Assembly: GCF_029193815.1 (NCBI RefSeq)
Contig: NZ_JARFVC010000021.1
Coordinates: 1-62,860 of the forward strand
DNA from: Cytobacillus sp. S13-E01
GTDB taxonomy: Bacteria; Bacillota; Bacilli; Bacillales; Bacillaceae_L
Direction of reading: 5' to 3'
Length of the DNA stretch: 62,860 bases
Position 1 is the stretch's first letter, and each line of letters starts with the position of its first letter. Made by a program: the position numbers and the translations under genes. Under the pieces are notes generated by a model that made no database searches, was not told the origin of the DNA, and was given only the letters and a program-made list of their open reading frames with translations. Shown here in pieces: positions 8,885-18,459 of the stretch.

Positions 8885-9235
8885 TTAAAAATCGATGAGT
8901 CCTAAACTAATTTGTAAGGCTTCATCCACTCTGTCCATCATCTCATCATCGAGGTGAGTGATCTTATCGGTTAAGCGTTGCTTATCAATTGTACGAATTT
9001 GTTCTAGCAGAATAACAGAATCACGCTCAAACCCATAACGCGCCGCATCAATCTCTACATGAGTTGGTAGCTTTGCCTTTTGGATTTGTGCAGTTATCGC
9101 TGCTACAATGACTGTGGGACTAAACCGATTCCCGATATCGTTTTGGATGACAAGCACAGGACGAACGCCGCCTTGCTCTGAACCAACAACAGGAGATAGG
9201 TCAGCAAAATAAACGTCGCCACGTTTAACAATCAA
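8885..9235 (-). CDS. ndoA: EndoA/MazF-type endoribonuclease toxin
   Basis: 116 aa, exactly the size of B. subtilis EndoA, with the MazF signature [19 protein letters not shown] and RPVLVIQND. It cleaves single-stranded mRNA at short U-A-containing sites in the family. Directly downstream of the antitoxin gene with a 4-nt gap. The pair forms a type II toxin-antitoxin system conserved at this chromosomal site. Confidence 0.95.
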   Translation of the reverse strand: MIVKRGDVYFADLSPVVGSEQGGVRPVLVIQNDIGNRFSPTVIVAAITAQIQKAKLPTHVEIDAARYGFERDSVILLEQIRTIDKQRLTDKITHLDDEMMDRVDEALQISLGLIDF

Positions 9236-9239
9236 GTGA

Positions 9240-9527
9240 TTACCCCCCGCTAACTAAGCGTTCTACGGTGTGGTCTGCCTCAGATTCAGCTAAAAAAGCC
9301 TCCGATGCGATGTTTAAATTAATCTTTGCCATTTCCATATAACCGCGTCTCATTGATTCACGAATTTGACGCTTTTTTCTTTCTCGAAGGTACATTTTTG
9401 TAGCTTGATAAATCAATTCATTACGGTTACCGTTCTCTTGGTTCACAAGTCCGTCTAACTCACTTACTAATGCTTGCGGTAAACGAATTAAAATTTCTGT
9501 TGTTGCGCTGGATTCAGACACAAACAT
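9240..9527 (-). CDS. ndoAI: EndoAI/MazE-type antitoxin
   Basis: 95 aa ribbon-helix-helix protein: [20 protein letters not shown] forms the RHH DNA-binding part, and the C-terminal helix (residues about 60-95) would wrap the toxin. It pairs with ndoA immediately downstream. In B. subtilis alrA precedes this gene; here it does not. Confidence 0.93.
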   Translation of the reverse strand: MFVSESSATTEILIRLPQALVSELDGLVNQENGNRNELIYQATKMYLRERKKRQIRESMRRGYMEMAKINLNIASEAFLAESEADHTVERLVSGG

Positions 9528-9792
9528 ACACCTCCACCATAACTACACACCAATTATTCTATTCTATTCCAATTTTAATAATACCACTATTATATCCAGA
9601 TGCAAAGTGCTATCCAAGAATTCTTATCTATTATCAACACCTAAGACCATGGAAATACTTTACACCATTCATTCTAGTGATTCAAGATAACTCAGTTCAA
9701 TTATACTCTCTTTTCCGAAAAAAATACGAGATAATAGTATTTTTCTTAATTACAAAAGGGAATATTTATTTCGAATTAAGATTACAGTGAAA
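9528..9792. other. Gene-free stretch upstream of ndoAI
   Basis: No gene, RNA structure or strong promoter seen. This, together with repeat copy B, is where alr would be expected from B. subtilis gene order. Confidence 0.5.
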
Positions 9793-9954
9793 TAAGAAAA
9801 GCGCAGGGCGCCCGCCTATCAGCGAAAAGCATAAGACGGTACCTTTAAGAAGGTGGTTTTTCCTTCTTAAAGGAAATGGCTTATACCATAGAGTCGATGG
9901 CGCCCAGAGCTAGACACTAAGACTAGGTATAAACTTTTATACTTTTTTATCTTT
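9793..9954 (+). repeat. Intergenic GC-rich repeat family, copy B
   Basis: Starts GAAAAGCGCAGGGCGCCCGCC, contains the internal inverted repeat CTTTAAGAAGG/CCTTCTTAAAG, and ends GAGCTAGACACTAAGACTAGG..CTTTTATAC. Same family as copies A and D-F. Confidence 0.85.
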
Positions 9955-9985
9955 CAAAAAAAACAGGCCCATCAAATGAGCCTGT
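9953..9985 (-). terminator. Terminator of the ydcC-like gene
   Basis: Minus-strand ACAGGCTCAT, short loop, ATGGGCCTGT, then TTTTTTTT. It lies 13 bp past the stop. Confidence 0.9.
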
Positions 9986-9997
9986 ATCCTATGCTAC

Positions 9998-11008
9998 CTA
10001 TTTTACCGATTGACCTTGTACTGAACGAGCTACAGAAATTAACTCTTCTTGCGTTAGGTCTTCAGATGCTAACATAAAGTCTACACCTTGATATGACCAC
10101 GAAAGGGAATTTTCAGTTAGAGCCCCAACGGTAAAGCCAAGATCTACTGGTTCTCCACTAACAGCTGTAACAGATCCAGCAGGTGATACTTGCGAAATCT
10201 CTTGAATAAGAGTATATGACTTATCCCCACCAAAAGTCATAACGACACGATTACCATTTTCCGTTTTCATTTCTTTTTCTTCCACTAATTCTGCACCCGG
10301 AATTTCTTCTGTTGGGTACATAACCGCTAGTGGTTGATCACTTACCCCAGCCATTACCGGAACTTCTAACTGTGCTCCTGTCATGTTCTTCTCCATATCA
10401 AAAGCATCCTTATCAAAGTTTGCATTGAACTCTACATTAGAAAATTCAACAGTTAGTAGTGCATTTCGGTCCGGATCCATTACCTTTACCGTAATAGGTG
10501 CTAGATCCTTCTTGTTTAAAATAATTTCTTGTACTGGTAACATCTTATTGTTTTTGTAGTTGGTTTTTGTTTCAAAAACATAATGTTCTTTTGTTGCTGT
10601 GAATTTTGCTTCTGGGTCATCTAAAATGTCTTTTACAAGCGACTCATAAAGGTAAGCTTGAGAGCTATTTTGTGGCCAGTCACTTTGGAACCGGAAGCTC
10701 TTTCCTAAAGCAGGTGTTAGAACAAATACTCCTTCATCATTGCGTAAAATCATTTGACTTTGTTCTTTTTGAGCATTTTTCAGATTGACACGGTAATAGC
10801 TTGGCTGTTTATGCCAAATTTGCACATCGTATACTTGTGGCTCATTACCAGTTTGAAGTGTCATTTTTGCTTCTGCTTTATACCCAGATAAGTTACTAAC
10901 CTTTTCATCAAGTGCACTTACTACATCCTCTTGCGATTTTTCCCCGCAACCAGCAAGAGCAAGGACAACAACAAGCCCTAATAATAACACTAACCAATTT
11001 TTCTTCAT
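9998..11008 (-). CDS. ydcC: LolA-like sporulation lipoprotein (YdcC family)
   Basis: 336 aa lipoprotein with lipobox LALAGC (lipidated Cys21) behind a hydrophobic signal. The rest is a beta-rich region resembling LolA/LolB-like proteins: an early QVYDVQIWHKQPSYYRV segment and repeated aspartate/asparagine-rich strands. The B. subtilis YdcC counterpart lies between acpS and alrA and is sporulation-associated; here alr no longer follows. It would be anchored on the outer face of the membrane. Function beyond family membership is inference. Confidence 0.85.
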   Translation of the reverse strand: MKKNWLVLLLGLVVVLALAGCGEKSQEDVVSALDEKVSNLSGYKAEAKMTLQTGNEPQVYDVQIWHKQPSYYRVNLKNAQKEQSQMILRNDEGVFVLTPALGKSFRFQSDWPQNSSQAYLYESLVKDILDDPEAKFTATKEHYVFETKTNYKNNKMLPVQEIILNKKDLAPITVKVMDPDRNALLTVEFSNVEFNANFDKDAFDMEKNMTGAQLEVPVMAGVSDQPLAVMYPTEEIPGAELVEEKEMKTENGNRVVMTFGGDKSYTLIQEISQVSPAGSVTAVSGEPVDLGFTVGALTENSLSWSYQGVDFMLASEDLTQEELISVARSVQGQSVK

Positions 11009-11346
11009 TTCTTCAACCCCTTTGCCTCATTTCGACGAAAATGAAGAGGTAAGGTAGTGGGTGATTAAGTTAAAAACAGAGCTGTTTCTTAAAACATTTA
11101 ACGACCCGAAAACATTTTAAGTCATGAAACTTTTTCCAATAGCTTCACTATAGAAAAATTTCTAGTCTCTTATCTTTTATTGCCTCGCCGATATTTGAGG
11201 AATAATTGATAATTGCGCTAAATTTTTTTCATTTACCAGTCTATTTTTTACTCAAAATCACTTTCTCCAAAGTGATTCACACCCTTAAACACCTTGTCTC
11301 TCCTGCACATTAGAAATATATGAGACAAAGTGTAGTAATATGCAGA
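11009..11346. other. acpS-ydcC intergenic region
   Basis: No gene seen. Contains a tight 9-bp hairpin AATCACTTT/AAAGTGATT (11256-11264 and 11269-11277) without a T-tract. AT-rich otherwise. Confidence 0.5.
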
Positions 11347-11712
11347 CTAGCTTGACAGGCTTTCAATAATTACTTGTGCAACCGCATATGCTTTACTATG
11401 GCTTATAGAAAGATGGATACTTTCTTTTTCTTTTAAAGGCTTTATAATAGAGGGTTTGCCTGATTCATTTGGTTTAATTTCAATATCTAAAAAGCTTAAC
11501 TCTTTCCCAATTCCTGTTCCAACTGCTTTTGAAAATGCTTCCTTAGCCGCAAAACGACCCGCTAGAAATTCGATCTTTCTATTTTCAGAAAGAACTATAA
11601 AACTGACTTTTTCACTCTCCGTCAAAATTCTATCGATAAATTTTGGTTGCTTATGTAAAATATCTTCAATTCTTTTTAGCTCAATGATATCTATTCCTAT
11701 TCCTATTATCAC
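11347..11712 (-). CDS. acpS: Holo-[acyl-carrier-protein] synthase
   Basis: 121 aa. Both signature motifs are present: [12 protein letters not shown] at the N-terminus (Mg-binding Asp) and [16 protein letters not shown] (residues about 55-70). It transfers 4'-phosphopantetheine from CoA to apo-ACP in fatty acid synthesis. It is divergent from the rhomboid gene and upstream of ydcC, as in B. subtilis. Confidence 0.96.
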   Translation of the reverse strand: MIIGIGIDIIELKRIEDILHKQPKFIDRILTESEKVSFIVLSENRKIEFLAGRFAAKEAFSKAVGTGIGKELSFLDIEIKPNESGKPSIIKPLKEKESIHLSISHSKAYAVAQVIIESLSS

Positions 11713-11825
11713 AAATCTATTTCTTCCCTTCTAGATTCAAAAGTTCACTCATAGAATGAGTACAAATTTATTCTTCATTTTTATAATTTGTGTTACGATA
11801 TTTATAACAAAAAAAGGAGCGTACT

Positions 11826-12551
11826 ATGTTTACTAGAACTGAAAACTTCCAAACATTTTTGCGATTTTATCCTATTATATCAATTCTTGTAGGTATTCAC
11901 ATCCTGCTATGGCTTATCATCTTTTTACCCATCCCTGGCGGCAGGCTTGTACTTGAGCAAATGGTCGGCTTTAACTTTTGGATAGCTGAAGGGCAATATT
12001 GGCGTTTAGTTACACCGATATTTGTTCACGGTAGCTTTAGTCACATGTTATTTAATTCTTTTTCTCTTGTTTTATTTGGTCCAGCATTAGAACGTATCTT
12101 AGGAAAGACAAAGTTTCTAATAGCTTACTTTGGAACAGGAATCATTGCAAATATAGCGACATACATGCTTGAGCCCCTTCAATTTAGTCATGTCGGATCG
12201 TCTGGTGCGATATTCGGCCTATTCGGTATCTTTGTTTACATGGTATTGTTTAGAAAAGACTTAATTGACCAAGCGAATTCCCAAGTAATTGTAACCATTT
12301 TAGTGATTGGTTTAATCATGACCTTTATCAATCCAAACATAAATGTTGTTGCCCACTTATTTGGACTAATTGCTGGGACAATCATCGCCCCATTCGTTTT
12401 GGCTGGAAAAAAAGGTACTTATTCCTCATTCGGAGGTTACAGAGCGTCACCAAGGTCCACACGATTCCGTTTCCCTAGAAAAATCTCGGGACAACATATC
12501 TTCTGGATTATTCTCGGCCTTTTAGTGCTTATCGGACTTCTTTTTAGATAG
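11826..12551 (+). CDS. Rhomboid family intramembrane serine protease
   Basis: 241 aa with about six transmembrane segments. The catalytic serine is in GSSGAIFGL (Ser126 of GxSG) and the partner histidine in NVVAHLFG (His177); an HGSFSHMLFN motif (around 69-77) is also typical. It cleaves membrane proteins within the bilayer. AAAGGAG Shine-Dalgarno before the ATG. Position matches B. subtilis ydcA. Confidence 0.93.
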   Translation: MFTRTENFQTFLRFYPIISILVGIHILLWLIIFLPIPGGRLVLEQMVGFNFWIAEGQYWRLVTPIFVHGSFSHMLFNSFSLVLFGPALERILGKTKFLIAYFGTGIIANIATYMLEPLQFSHVGSSGAIFGLFGIFVYMVLFRKDLIDQANSQVIVTILVIGLIMTFINPNINVVAHLFGLIAGTIIAPFVLAGKKGTYSSFGGYRASPRSTRFRFPRKISGQHIFWIILGLLVLIGLLFR

Positions 12552-12583
12552 ATTCAGGACACTAAGTACTACGTTTAGATTTT

Positions 12584-12623
12584 AAAAGGAGTGGATAGCA
12601 ATTGCGCTATTCACTCCTTTTTG
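12584..12623. terminator. Bidirectional terminator between rhomboid and ydbT
   Basis: AAAAGGAGTG.ATAGC pairs with GCTAT.CACTCCTTTTT around an AATT loop. T-runs on both strands fit the convergent gene ends; it overlaps the last codons of the ydbT gene. Confidence 0.85.
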
Positions 12624-14059
12624 CTTGAATACCATTTGAACATTGTATCACAGTCCGATTCTTCTAGATCAACAACTCTAAAAGCCTTACCGCCCATCAT
12701 TGACTTAATCGATGTTTCAAACGAACCCAAATTTCCTCTTTTTTGGAACAATGATTGTTTTTTCTCAATTGACTGTATCCGATTCTTTTGCAATAAGACG
12801 GTTGTCTTACTAACTATTCGATATCGAATGTATACCTGCTTATCGTTTATTCCCCATCCAGCACCTCTATACCGTGAATATCCCCAAAGTATAAATAGTG
12901 GAATAAGCAATAGTGCTAGGATTCCCCACTTAGGAACAAATATTGAAACAGGAATGACTACCACTAAAAGAGGGATCATTAACCTAAATACATACCTATA
13001 TAAAGCCCTATCTGGTATTTTTCCGAGCTGAACAGGCATCGTATAATCGGGTACTAATTTTGAAAGTAATTCACCTATTTTCTTTTTTTTAACCAATGGA
13101 AATAAAACCGTTGAGAGGCCTTCGCTTTTATCTGTGGCTCCTCCTGCATTTTCAACATATACCGTCGCATATCCAAATGGTTGCCTTACTATACTTTCAG
13201 AAATGCGGATAGCTTGAATTCTTTTGATGGGCAGGGTTAATTGCCTTTTTTCAATAATCCCCCTTTTGATAATAACCTCATCGCCGATTCTTACAACTGA
13301 GAAGTTCCCATATTTCAAGATTGTTATCACGGTTCCTATGATCCATGCAAGTAAGAAAATCACAAAAACGATAACCGAATAAAACAGAACACCAACTTTT
13401 ACAACATCCTCAAACCTATCAAAGAGTGCTTCATAGGGTATTAATTCATCAAACTGTGTAAGGAAAGCACCTAAAGCTGAGAGAACAACACCTATACTCC
13501 CGGAGGTAGACGCTGCAATGAATAGTTCAGGCAGTGAAATTTCATATCCAGGAACAATCTCTATCCTTTCATTAACCGGTTCAGCATCAGTTTCACTCTT
13601 AATTGCCTGTTTTGATAATTGCTGCTTTAGTAATTCCGCCTCCGTTTCTGTGACTGCCGTTAGAACTGCTTCTGCTTTTGCCCCTCCACCAGCTGTTTCA
13701 ACTTGGATTTTCACCAACCCAAATAAACGTTGAATAAGTCCCGCTGACACATCAATTGTTTGAATACGCTCAAGTGGGATATACCTTTTTTTTCTAACAA
13801 TAACACCATATTCGATCCGAAGCTCTTCATCTTCAACTCGATATGTATATCGATACCAATGTAATACTCCTACAATCAATAAAATAATGATTAGTACACC
13901 GACACCTATAAAATAAATAATCTGCCAAAAAGTATCTTGTCCCTGACCACCAAAAAAGATAAATAAAACAACCGGAATAAACATTTCCTTCAATTGTTTT
14001 ACAAAATTAACCAATGCAGCAACTGGATGAAGTCGACGCGGTTCAGACATCATCATCAA
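12611..14059 (-). CDS. ydbT: Bacterial PH-domain membrane protein (YdbT family)
   Basis: 482 aa with repeated membrane-helix pairs and bPH_2 (DUF304) domains; PLERIQTIDVSAGLIQRLFG, LPIKRIQAIRISESIVRQPFG and LQKNRIQSIEKKQSLFQKRG are the three repeated PH signatures. Each domain follows a hydrophobic region (about 30-65, 170-250, 355-395). The start overlaps the ydbS end by 17 bp. B. subtilis YdbS/YdbT form a pair of this type. The molecular function is not well established. Confidence 0.88.
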   Translation of the reverse strand: MMMMSEPRRLHPVAALVNFVKQLKEMFIPVVLFIFFGGQGQDTFWQIIYFIGVGVLIIILLIVGVLHWYRYTYRVEDEELRIEYGVIVRKKRYIPLERIQTIDVSAGLIQRLFGLVKIQVETAGGGAKAEAVLTAVTETEAELLKQQLSKQAIKSETDAEPVNERIEIVPGYEISLPELFIAASTSGSIGVVLSALGAFLTQFDELIPYEALFDRFEDVVKVGVLFYSVIVFVIFLLAWIIGTVITILKYGNFSVVRIGDEVIIKRGIIEKRQLTLPIKRIQAIRISESIVRQPFGYATVYVENAGGATDKSEGLSTVLFPLVKKKKIGELLSKLVPDYTMPVQLGKIPDRALYRYVFRLMIPLLVVVIPVSIFVPKWGILALLLIPLFILWGYSRYRGAGWGINDKQVYIRYRIVSKTTVLLQKNRIQSIEKKQSLFQKRGNLGSFETSIKSMMGGKAFRVVDLEESDCDTMFKWYSSKKE

Positions 14060-14525
14060 CCACTGTTGCTAGTTTTGAAATATAATCTCTTAACTCATCC
14101 GCCTCTTCCTCATCAAGTGCAGGAATATCATGAACTCCTGCAGCTGTAGATATAGTCACAGTTGATAAATTGAACTTTCGTAAAATTGGCCCTTGTTGTG
14201 TATCAACATGCTGTACGCGAACCATTGGAACTAATCGTCTTCTAACAATAAGCACACCATACTGTAGATCAATTTCATGTTCATGAACTTCATACCGCCA
14301 CCTTAGCCACCGAAGCTTAGGAGTAATCAAAATAGAAACAACGGACTCAATAATAACCAATCCTAATGAGGCCCACACGATCCATAAAGGCCAATCAAAT
14401 AATAATGTAAGCGTCAAAATCACAGCAAATAGCACCCACCAAAGGAAGGAAGAGATAATAGCCGAGATTCTCCATACGGTTAGCGCCCTGTTATTTATTC
14501 TTTTTTGAGGAGCGGCTCTCATCAT
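14043..14525 (-). CDS. ydbS: Bacterial PH-domain membrane protein (YdbS family)
   Basis: 160 aa with two N-terminal transmembrane helices (about 20-65) followed by one bPH_2 domain (RRRLVPMVRVQHVDTQQGPI). Translationally coupled to ydbT. Works presumably as a membrane complex with the downstream protein. Confidence 0.88.
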   Translation of the reverse strand: MMRAAPQKRINNRALTVWRISAIISSFLWWVLFAVILTLTLLFDWPLWIVWASLGLVIIESVVSILITPKLRWLRWRYEVHEHEIDLQYGVLIVRRRLVPMVRVQHVDTQQGPILRKFNLSTVTISTAAGVHDIPALDEEEADELRDYISKLATVVDDDV

Positions 14526-14569
14526 AAAACCCCATTTCGTTTATAAGCATTTCTTTAAGTGTAACCTAT

Positions 14570-14641
14570 AAAAGCTCAAGGCGCGACCAGAGCTAGACAT
14601 CAAAACTAAGCACGAAGAGTTTTATGCTTTCTTACCTTTAA
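14570..14641 (+). repeat. Intergenic GC-rich repeat family, degenerate copy C
   Basis: Contains AAAAGCTCAAGGCGCGACCAGAGCTAGACATC.AAACTA, recognisably the 3' half of the repeat unit, between uvsE and ydbS. Confidence 0.65.
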
Positions 14642-14664
14642 TAGATTTCTTCGGGAAGTCATTT

Positions 14665-15630
14665 TTACTTAATTCTAAAACTCGCTCCATCAAGAACTTC
14701 TATTTCGGGATATTGTTTTATGTCGTCCATCAATTTGAATAGCGCGTCATCTTTTTGCTTTGCTTCAATCATACAATCGATTTGCGGTACACTTCCTTTC
14801 ACTTTTGAAAGAAACTTCATAAACATAGTACTATCGATAAAATCAGCGTGTGCCCTGAAATCTTTTTCATCTCTTGGACTTGATATATGCATCTTAAGTG
14901 GTAGGCGGGAATGCCGCCAAGTTTCAATAACCCTCTGCCACCCTTCCTCCCATTGCTCATTTTCATGATTTGCAAGATGGTGGTGAAAGTCAAACACCAA
15001 TGGAATTGATAATTTTTCACAGAGATATAATGTATCTTGAAGTGAGAATGTAGTATCATCATTTTCTAACATAATCATTTCTTGGATCTTTCTAGGTATT
15101 AAGCCCCAGTTATGTATAAACTGCTCTAGCGCTTTTTCTTTATCATTGTAGGCTCCTCCGATATGAATGACACATCTGTGGGTATGATCTATATTCATAC
15201 CTCGTAGCAATGCTTCGTGCATGCTAAGTGTTCTAATAGATTGATTCAATACATCTGGTTTGGTAGAGGTTAACACAACAAAGTGGTCCGGATGGAAACC
15301 GATGCGCATCTCCTTCAATTTACTATATTCCCCTAATTCATGAAGCGGTTCTTTAAGTGCTCTTAAGTATTGCCAATCCTCTACTTCCTCATGATTGGCT
15401 AGTGGAATCAATCTTGAACTAAACCGAAAAAAATAAATATCATGTGCGGCATTGTGCTTTAATAATCGTAAACAATTTGCTAGATTTGAGCGAGATATTC
15501 GTTTTAGTTTCGCTATTGCAGCCTCTTTGTCTTGAAGCTTTTGATATTGAGCGAACGTCATCGTTTGGGAAGGCGAGCTATTTTGCAAGTTAACACTCAT
15601 CGCTACATATCCAAGTTTAATTAAAGTCAA
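14665..15630 (-). CDS. uvsE: UV DNA damage endonuclease UvsE
   Basis: 321 aa from a TTG start, close to the B. subtilis length of 320. TIM-barrel nuclease with family motifs KLGYVAMS at the N-terminus, YFFRFSSRLIPLANHE, GFHPDHFVVL, LENDDTTFS and VFDFHHHL. It nicks 5' of UV photoproducts and other lesions using divalent metals. In-frame ATG codons at 15690 and 15681 have no Shine-Dalgarno and would add about 20 residues not seen in the family, whereas AAAGAGGTG lies 6 nt before TTG 15630. mscL ends 66 bp upstream of this start. Confidence 0.93.
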   Translation of the reverse strand: MTLIKLGYVAMSVNLQNSSPSQTMTFAQYQKLQDKEAAIAKLKRISRSNLANCLRLLKHNAAHDIYFFRFSSRLIPLANHEEVEDWQYLRALKEPLHELGEYSKLKEMRIGFHPDHFVVLTSTKPDVLNQSIRTLSMHEALLRGMNIDHTHRCVIHIGGAYNDKEKALEQFIHNWGLIPRKIQEMIMLENDDTTFSLQDTLYLCEKLSIPLVFDFHHHLANHENEQWEEGWQRVIETWRHSRLPLKMHISSPRDEKDFRAHADFIDSTMFMKFLSKVKGSVPQIDCMIEAKQKDDALFKLMDDIKQYPEIEVLDGASFRIK

Positions 15631-15695
15631 CTGGTACACCTCTTTTTGCAAGCTAGTATTGTTTATTATACCCAGCTTCATAACGGTCATGAGGA

Positions 15696-16190
15696 TTAGC
15701 TTGCTTTAAATGTGATTTTCGGCTGTTTTAGCGTTTTCGTATTGGTCAATACTGTTTCATCTAAAATGGTTGTACAATTTGGACAACGTTTTGCCTCTTT
15801 AGGTATATTTGTAAAGCAGTAGGAACATTGCTGTGAGGTAATTGATGCACCGGGTGTTCTCCTAATCTTATTGATTTGGCGAATGGTTATAAAGGTTGCA
15901 AAAGCCACTATCCCAAAGTGAAGAATTGAATTCAAAAACATCCCATAATTAATCGTTGCTGCTCCGACTTCCTTCGCTTCTGCTAATGAACGATAATCTG
16001 TTTCTGTTAAGTTAATATATAAATTCGAAAAATCCACTTTACCCATAAGAAGTCCGATTGGCGGCATGATAATATCAGACACTAACGAATCGACAATTTT
16101 TCCAAACGCAGTTCCAATAATCACCCCAATCCCCATATCAATCACACTTCCTCGCATCGCGAACTCTCTAAATTCCTGTATAACTTTCAA
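15696..16190 (-). CDS. mscL: Large-conductance mechanosensitive channel MscL with C-terminal zinc ribbon
   Basis: 164 aa from a TTG start; AAGGAGGAG lies 8-9 nt upstream, and longer readings would include that site. The channel part is standard: [20 protein letters not shown] (TM1) and a second TM around [15 protein letters not shown]. Beyond TM2 the usual short helix is replaced by a CxxC...CxxC ribbon (Cys 122/125 and 136/139, [17 protein letters not shown]) plus a tail. Typical MscL is about 130-150 aa without cysteines there. It releases solutes on hypo-osmotic shock; the ribbon sits on the cytoplasmic side. Confidence 0.93.
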   Translation of the reverse strand: MKVIQEFREFAMRGSVIDMGIGVIIGTAFGKIVDSLVSDIIMPPIGLLMGKVDFSNLYINLTETDYRSLAEAKEVGAATINYGMFLNSILHFGIVAFATFITIRQINKIRRTPGASITSQQCSYCFTNIPKEAKRCPNCTTILDETVLTNTKTLKQPKITFKAS

Positions 16191-16312
16191 GTGATATCTC
16201 CTCCTTATTACCAAAACTATGATAATGAAAAGAAGATATACCTATGAAAAAAATAAGGCGCTCACTTAGCGACGTTTGAACTTGCACAAGAGTACAGATG
16301 GACTGACGTTTT

Positions 16313-16424
16313 GCACATAATTTGGAATATGGTGCACATATATCGGGGTATTCCGCACATAAAATTCAATTTCCTGATCATATTTTGTAAAATCTTGCAC
16401 ATAAATCACCAATTCACGCACATA
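16313..16424. repeat. Degenerate 21-bp tandem repeat (GCACATA core)
   Basis: The heptamer GCACATA recurs at 16313, 16334, 16355, 16397 and 16418, spacings of 21, 21, 42 and 21 bp; a weaker GCACAAG is at 16284. The minus strand reads as a 66-codon frame in which YV recurs every 7 codons, but it has no good start site. Confidence 0.75.
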
Positions 16425-16533
16425 TTTCCAGTCCCATGGAAATAACTTTGCCAATTTAGACAACATAATCCCAAAACGCTACCCCTTATAATTGAAAGCA
16501 TGCATTATAAATCTGCTAACTCGTCCCAAAATT

Positions 16534-16855
16534 AGAAAAGCGCAGGGCGCCCGCCTTTCGGCGACAAGCATAAGACGAGCCGGCTGGAAGGTTGTTCTTT
16601 ACCTTCCGGACGGATTGCCCGAAATGCGTAAGCGCCTTGGTCAGAAACGAGAAAACTGGAGACTCCGCCGAAAGAAGCGTTCTATGCTTCTGTAGGAGGA
16701 GTTGAAGTTTATCGAGTTTCTAGGCGCTGAAGCTAGACAGGCTTATGACCTCAGGTCCGATGGCGCCTGGAGCTAGACACTAAAACTAGGTACAAACTTT
16801 TATACTTTCTTATCTTTTAAGAAAAGCGCAAGGCGCCTGGAGCTGGACATAGACA
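16534..16855 (+). repeat. Intergenic GC-rich repeat family, copy D (longest)
   Basis: Starts GAAAAGCGCAGGGCGCCCGCC, has an internal inverted repeat CCGG.TGGAAGGT/ACCTTCCGG, an extra middle segment (about 16618-16735), then GGCGCCTGGAGCTAGACACTAAAACTAGGTACAAACTTTTATAC and a partial second unit. Between mscL and cshA. Confidence 0.85.
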
Positions 16856-16894
16856 AAGACTCGAAGTTATACACAACCTTACAAATTTATAACA

Positions 16895-16930
16895 ATAAAA
16901 AAACAGTGCAAGTATATTTACCTGCACTGT
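16895..16930 (-). terminator. Terminator of cshA
   Basis: Minus-strand ACAGTGCA, loop, TGCACTGT, then TTTTTTTATTG. Confidence 0.9.
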
Positions 16931-16950
16931 ATCTGTCTGTAACATAATTA

Positions 16951-18459
16951 TTATCTGCTGCTTTCTTGCTTACGTTGTGGAGCACGACGTTTACTAGCTG
17001 GTGGACGGTTTCTGCTACCTGCTCCTCCACCACCACCATGGCTTCTAGCTCCACCACGGTTTTGGTCGCGGCCACCTTTGTAGCCTCCACCGCCACTGCG
17101 GTTACGATCTCCACCTCCACGGTTTCGGTCACGTTTAGATACCATTGGTTTCTCTTCTGTAAGCTGAATAGGTGTTTTATCCGGCTCTTTTGTCATCATC
17201 TTAATAGCCGCAGCTACAACTGATACTGACTCATGCTCTTCAAGCAATTCTTCTGCAGCACGTTTATAATATGAAATATTTTCATTTTCGATTGTTGCAA
17301 TTAGCTTTTCGATCGTTACTTTTTGTTGACCCTCTAACGCTTCATCAAGTGTAGGAGGAACTAAGCGCTCCATATTACGTTTTGTAGTACGCTCTACGTT
17401 TCTCAATTGTCCCATTTCACGTGGGCTAACAAATGTAATCGCAATTCCATGCTTCCCTGCTCGACCTGTACGTCCAACGCGGTGTACATAACTTTCTGGA
17501 TCTTGTGGGATATCAAAATTATAAACATGTGTTACGCCCGATATATCTAGACCACGAGCAGCTACATCTGTTGCTACTAGAATTTCAATTGAGCCTTCTT
17601 TAAATTTTCGAAGTACAGATATACGCTTTGCTTGACTTAAATCTCCATGAATTCCCTCTGCAGCATAACCACGTAATGTTAATGCTTCTGACAATTCATC
17701 CACACGTCGTTTCGTTCTACCAAAGATGATAGCAAGTTCTGGTGAATGGATATCAAGAAGTCTTGTTAAAACATCAAATTTCTTTTTTTCTTGAGTTTCA
17801 ACATAGTACTGCTCGATATTTGGTACTGTAACTTCTTTTGATTTTACCTTAACAATTTGTGGATCTTTCATAAATCGCTCAGCAATGCGTTGGATCGGTC
17901 CTGGCATTGTTGCTGAGAAAAGAAGGGTCTGACGATCTTCAGGCACAGTTGATAAAATGGATTCAATGTCCTCAATAAAGCCCATATTTAACATTTCATC
18001 TGCTTCATCAAGTACAACAGTATGTACATTTTGCAGACGAATTGTTTTACGATTAATATGGTCAATTAGTCTTCCTGGAGTTCCTACAATGATTTGAGGG
18101 AACTTCTTTAGTGCTCTAATTTGACGATTGATATCTTGTCCACCATAAATCGGTAAAATACTTGCTCGATTGAAGTGTCCAATTTTATTAAGCTCTTCAG
18201 AAACCTGAATCGCAAGTTCACGTGTAGGTGCAATAACGATACCTTGGATCGCTTGGTTTTTCACATCAATTTTTTCGATTAACGGAATTCCAAATGCAGC
18301 TGTTTTTCCCGTACCAGTTTGTGCTTGTCCAATAACATCTTTTTGCTGTAATGCTAATGGAATTGTTTGAGCTTGAATCGGTGTAGCTTCCTCAAATCCC
18401 ATTTTGCTAATCGATTTCAATAACTCTTCGTTAATACCTAATTCACTAAACGTTGCCAA
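16951..18459 (-). CDS. cshA: DEAD-box ATP-dependent RNA helicase CshA
   Basis: 502 aa from TTG 18459. Helicase motifs run in order: Q-motif region [59 protein letters not shown] and [10 protein letters not shown]. An arginine/glycine-rich tail (last ~70 residues) binds RNA. CshA acts in mRNA decay with RNase Y/degradosome partners and in cold adaptation. GGAGT lies 1 nt from an ATG at 18468 but 10 nt from TTG 18459, and the family N-terminus (ATFSELG) fits the TTG. A long leader precedes it. Confidence 0.95.
   Translation of the reverse strand: MATFSELGINEELLKSISKMGFEEATPIQAQTIPLALQQKDVIGQAQTGTGKTAAFGIPLIEKIDVKNQAIQGIVIAPTRELAIQVSEELNKIGHFNRASILPIYGGQDINRQIRALKKFPQIIVGTPGRLIDHINRKTIRLQNVHTVVLDEADEMLNMGFIEDIESILSTVPEDRQTLLFSATMPGPIQRIAERFMKDPQIVKVKSKEVTVPNIEQYYVETQEKKKFDVLTRLLDIHSPELAIIFGRTKRRVDELSEALTLRGYAAEGIHGDLSQAKRISVLRKFKEGSIEILVATDVAARGLDISGVTHVYNFDIPQDPESYVHRVGRTGRAGKHGIAITFVSPREMGQLRNVERTTKRNMERLVPPTLDEALEGQQKVTIEKLIATIENENISYYKRAAEELLEEHESVSVVAAAIKMMTKEPDKTPIQLTEEKPMVSKRDRNRGGGDRNRSGGGGYKGGRDQNRGGARSHGGGGGAGSRNRPPASKRRAPQRKQESSR

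Noticed and set aside
12591-13031. 146-codon plus-strand frame
   Set aside because: Antisense to ydbT; starts within a terminator hairpin.
16313-16424. Possible CRISPR array
   Set aside because: Period is 21 bp with only a 7-bp core conserved and no spacers; no cas genes in the window.
16266-16466. 66-codon minus-strand frame with recurring YV
   Set aside because: The periodicity comes from the 21-bp DNA repeat; no Shine-Dalgarno before the ATG. Kept as a repeat rather than a gene.
16492-16695. 67-codon plus-strand frame
   Set aside because: Translation of intergenic repeat copy D; basic, low-complexity, no start site.
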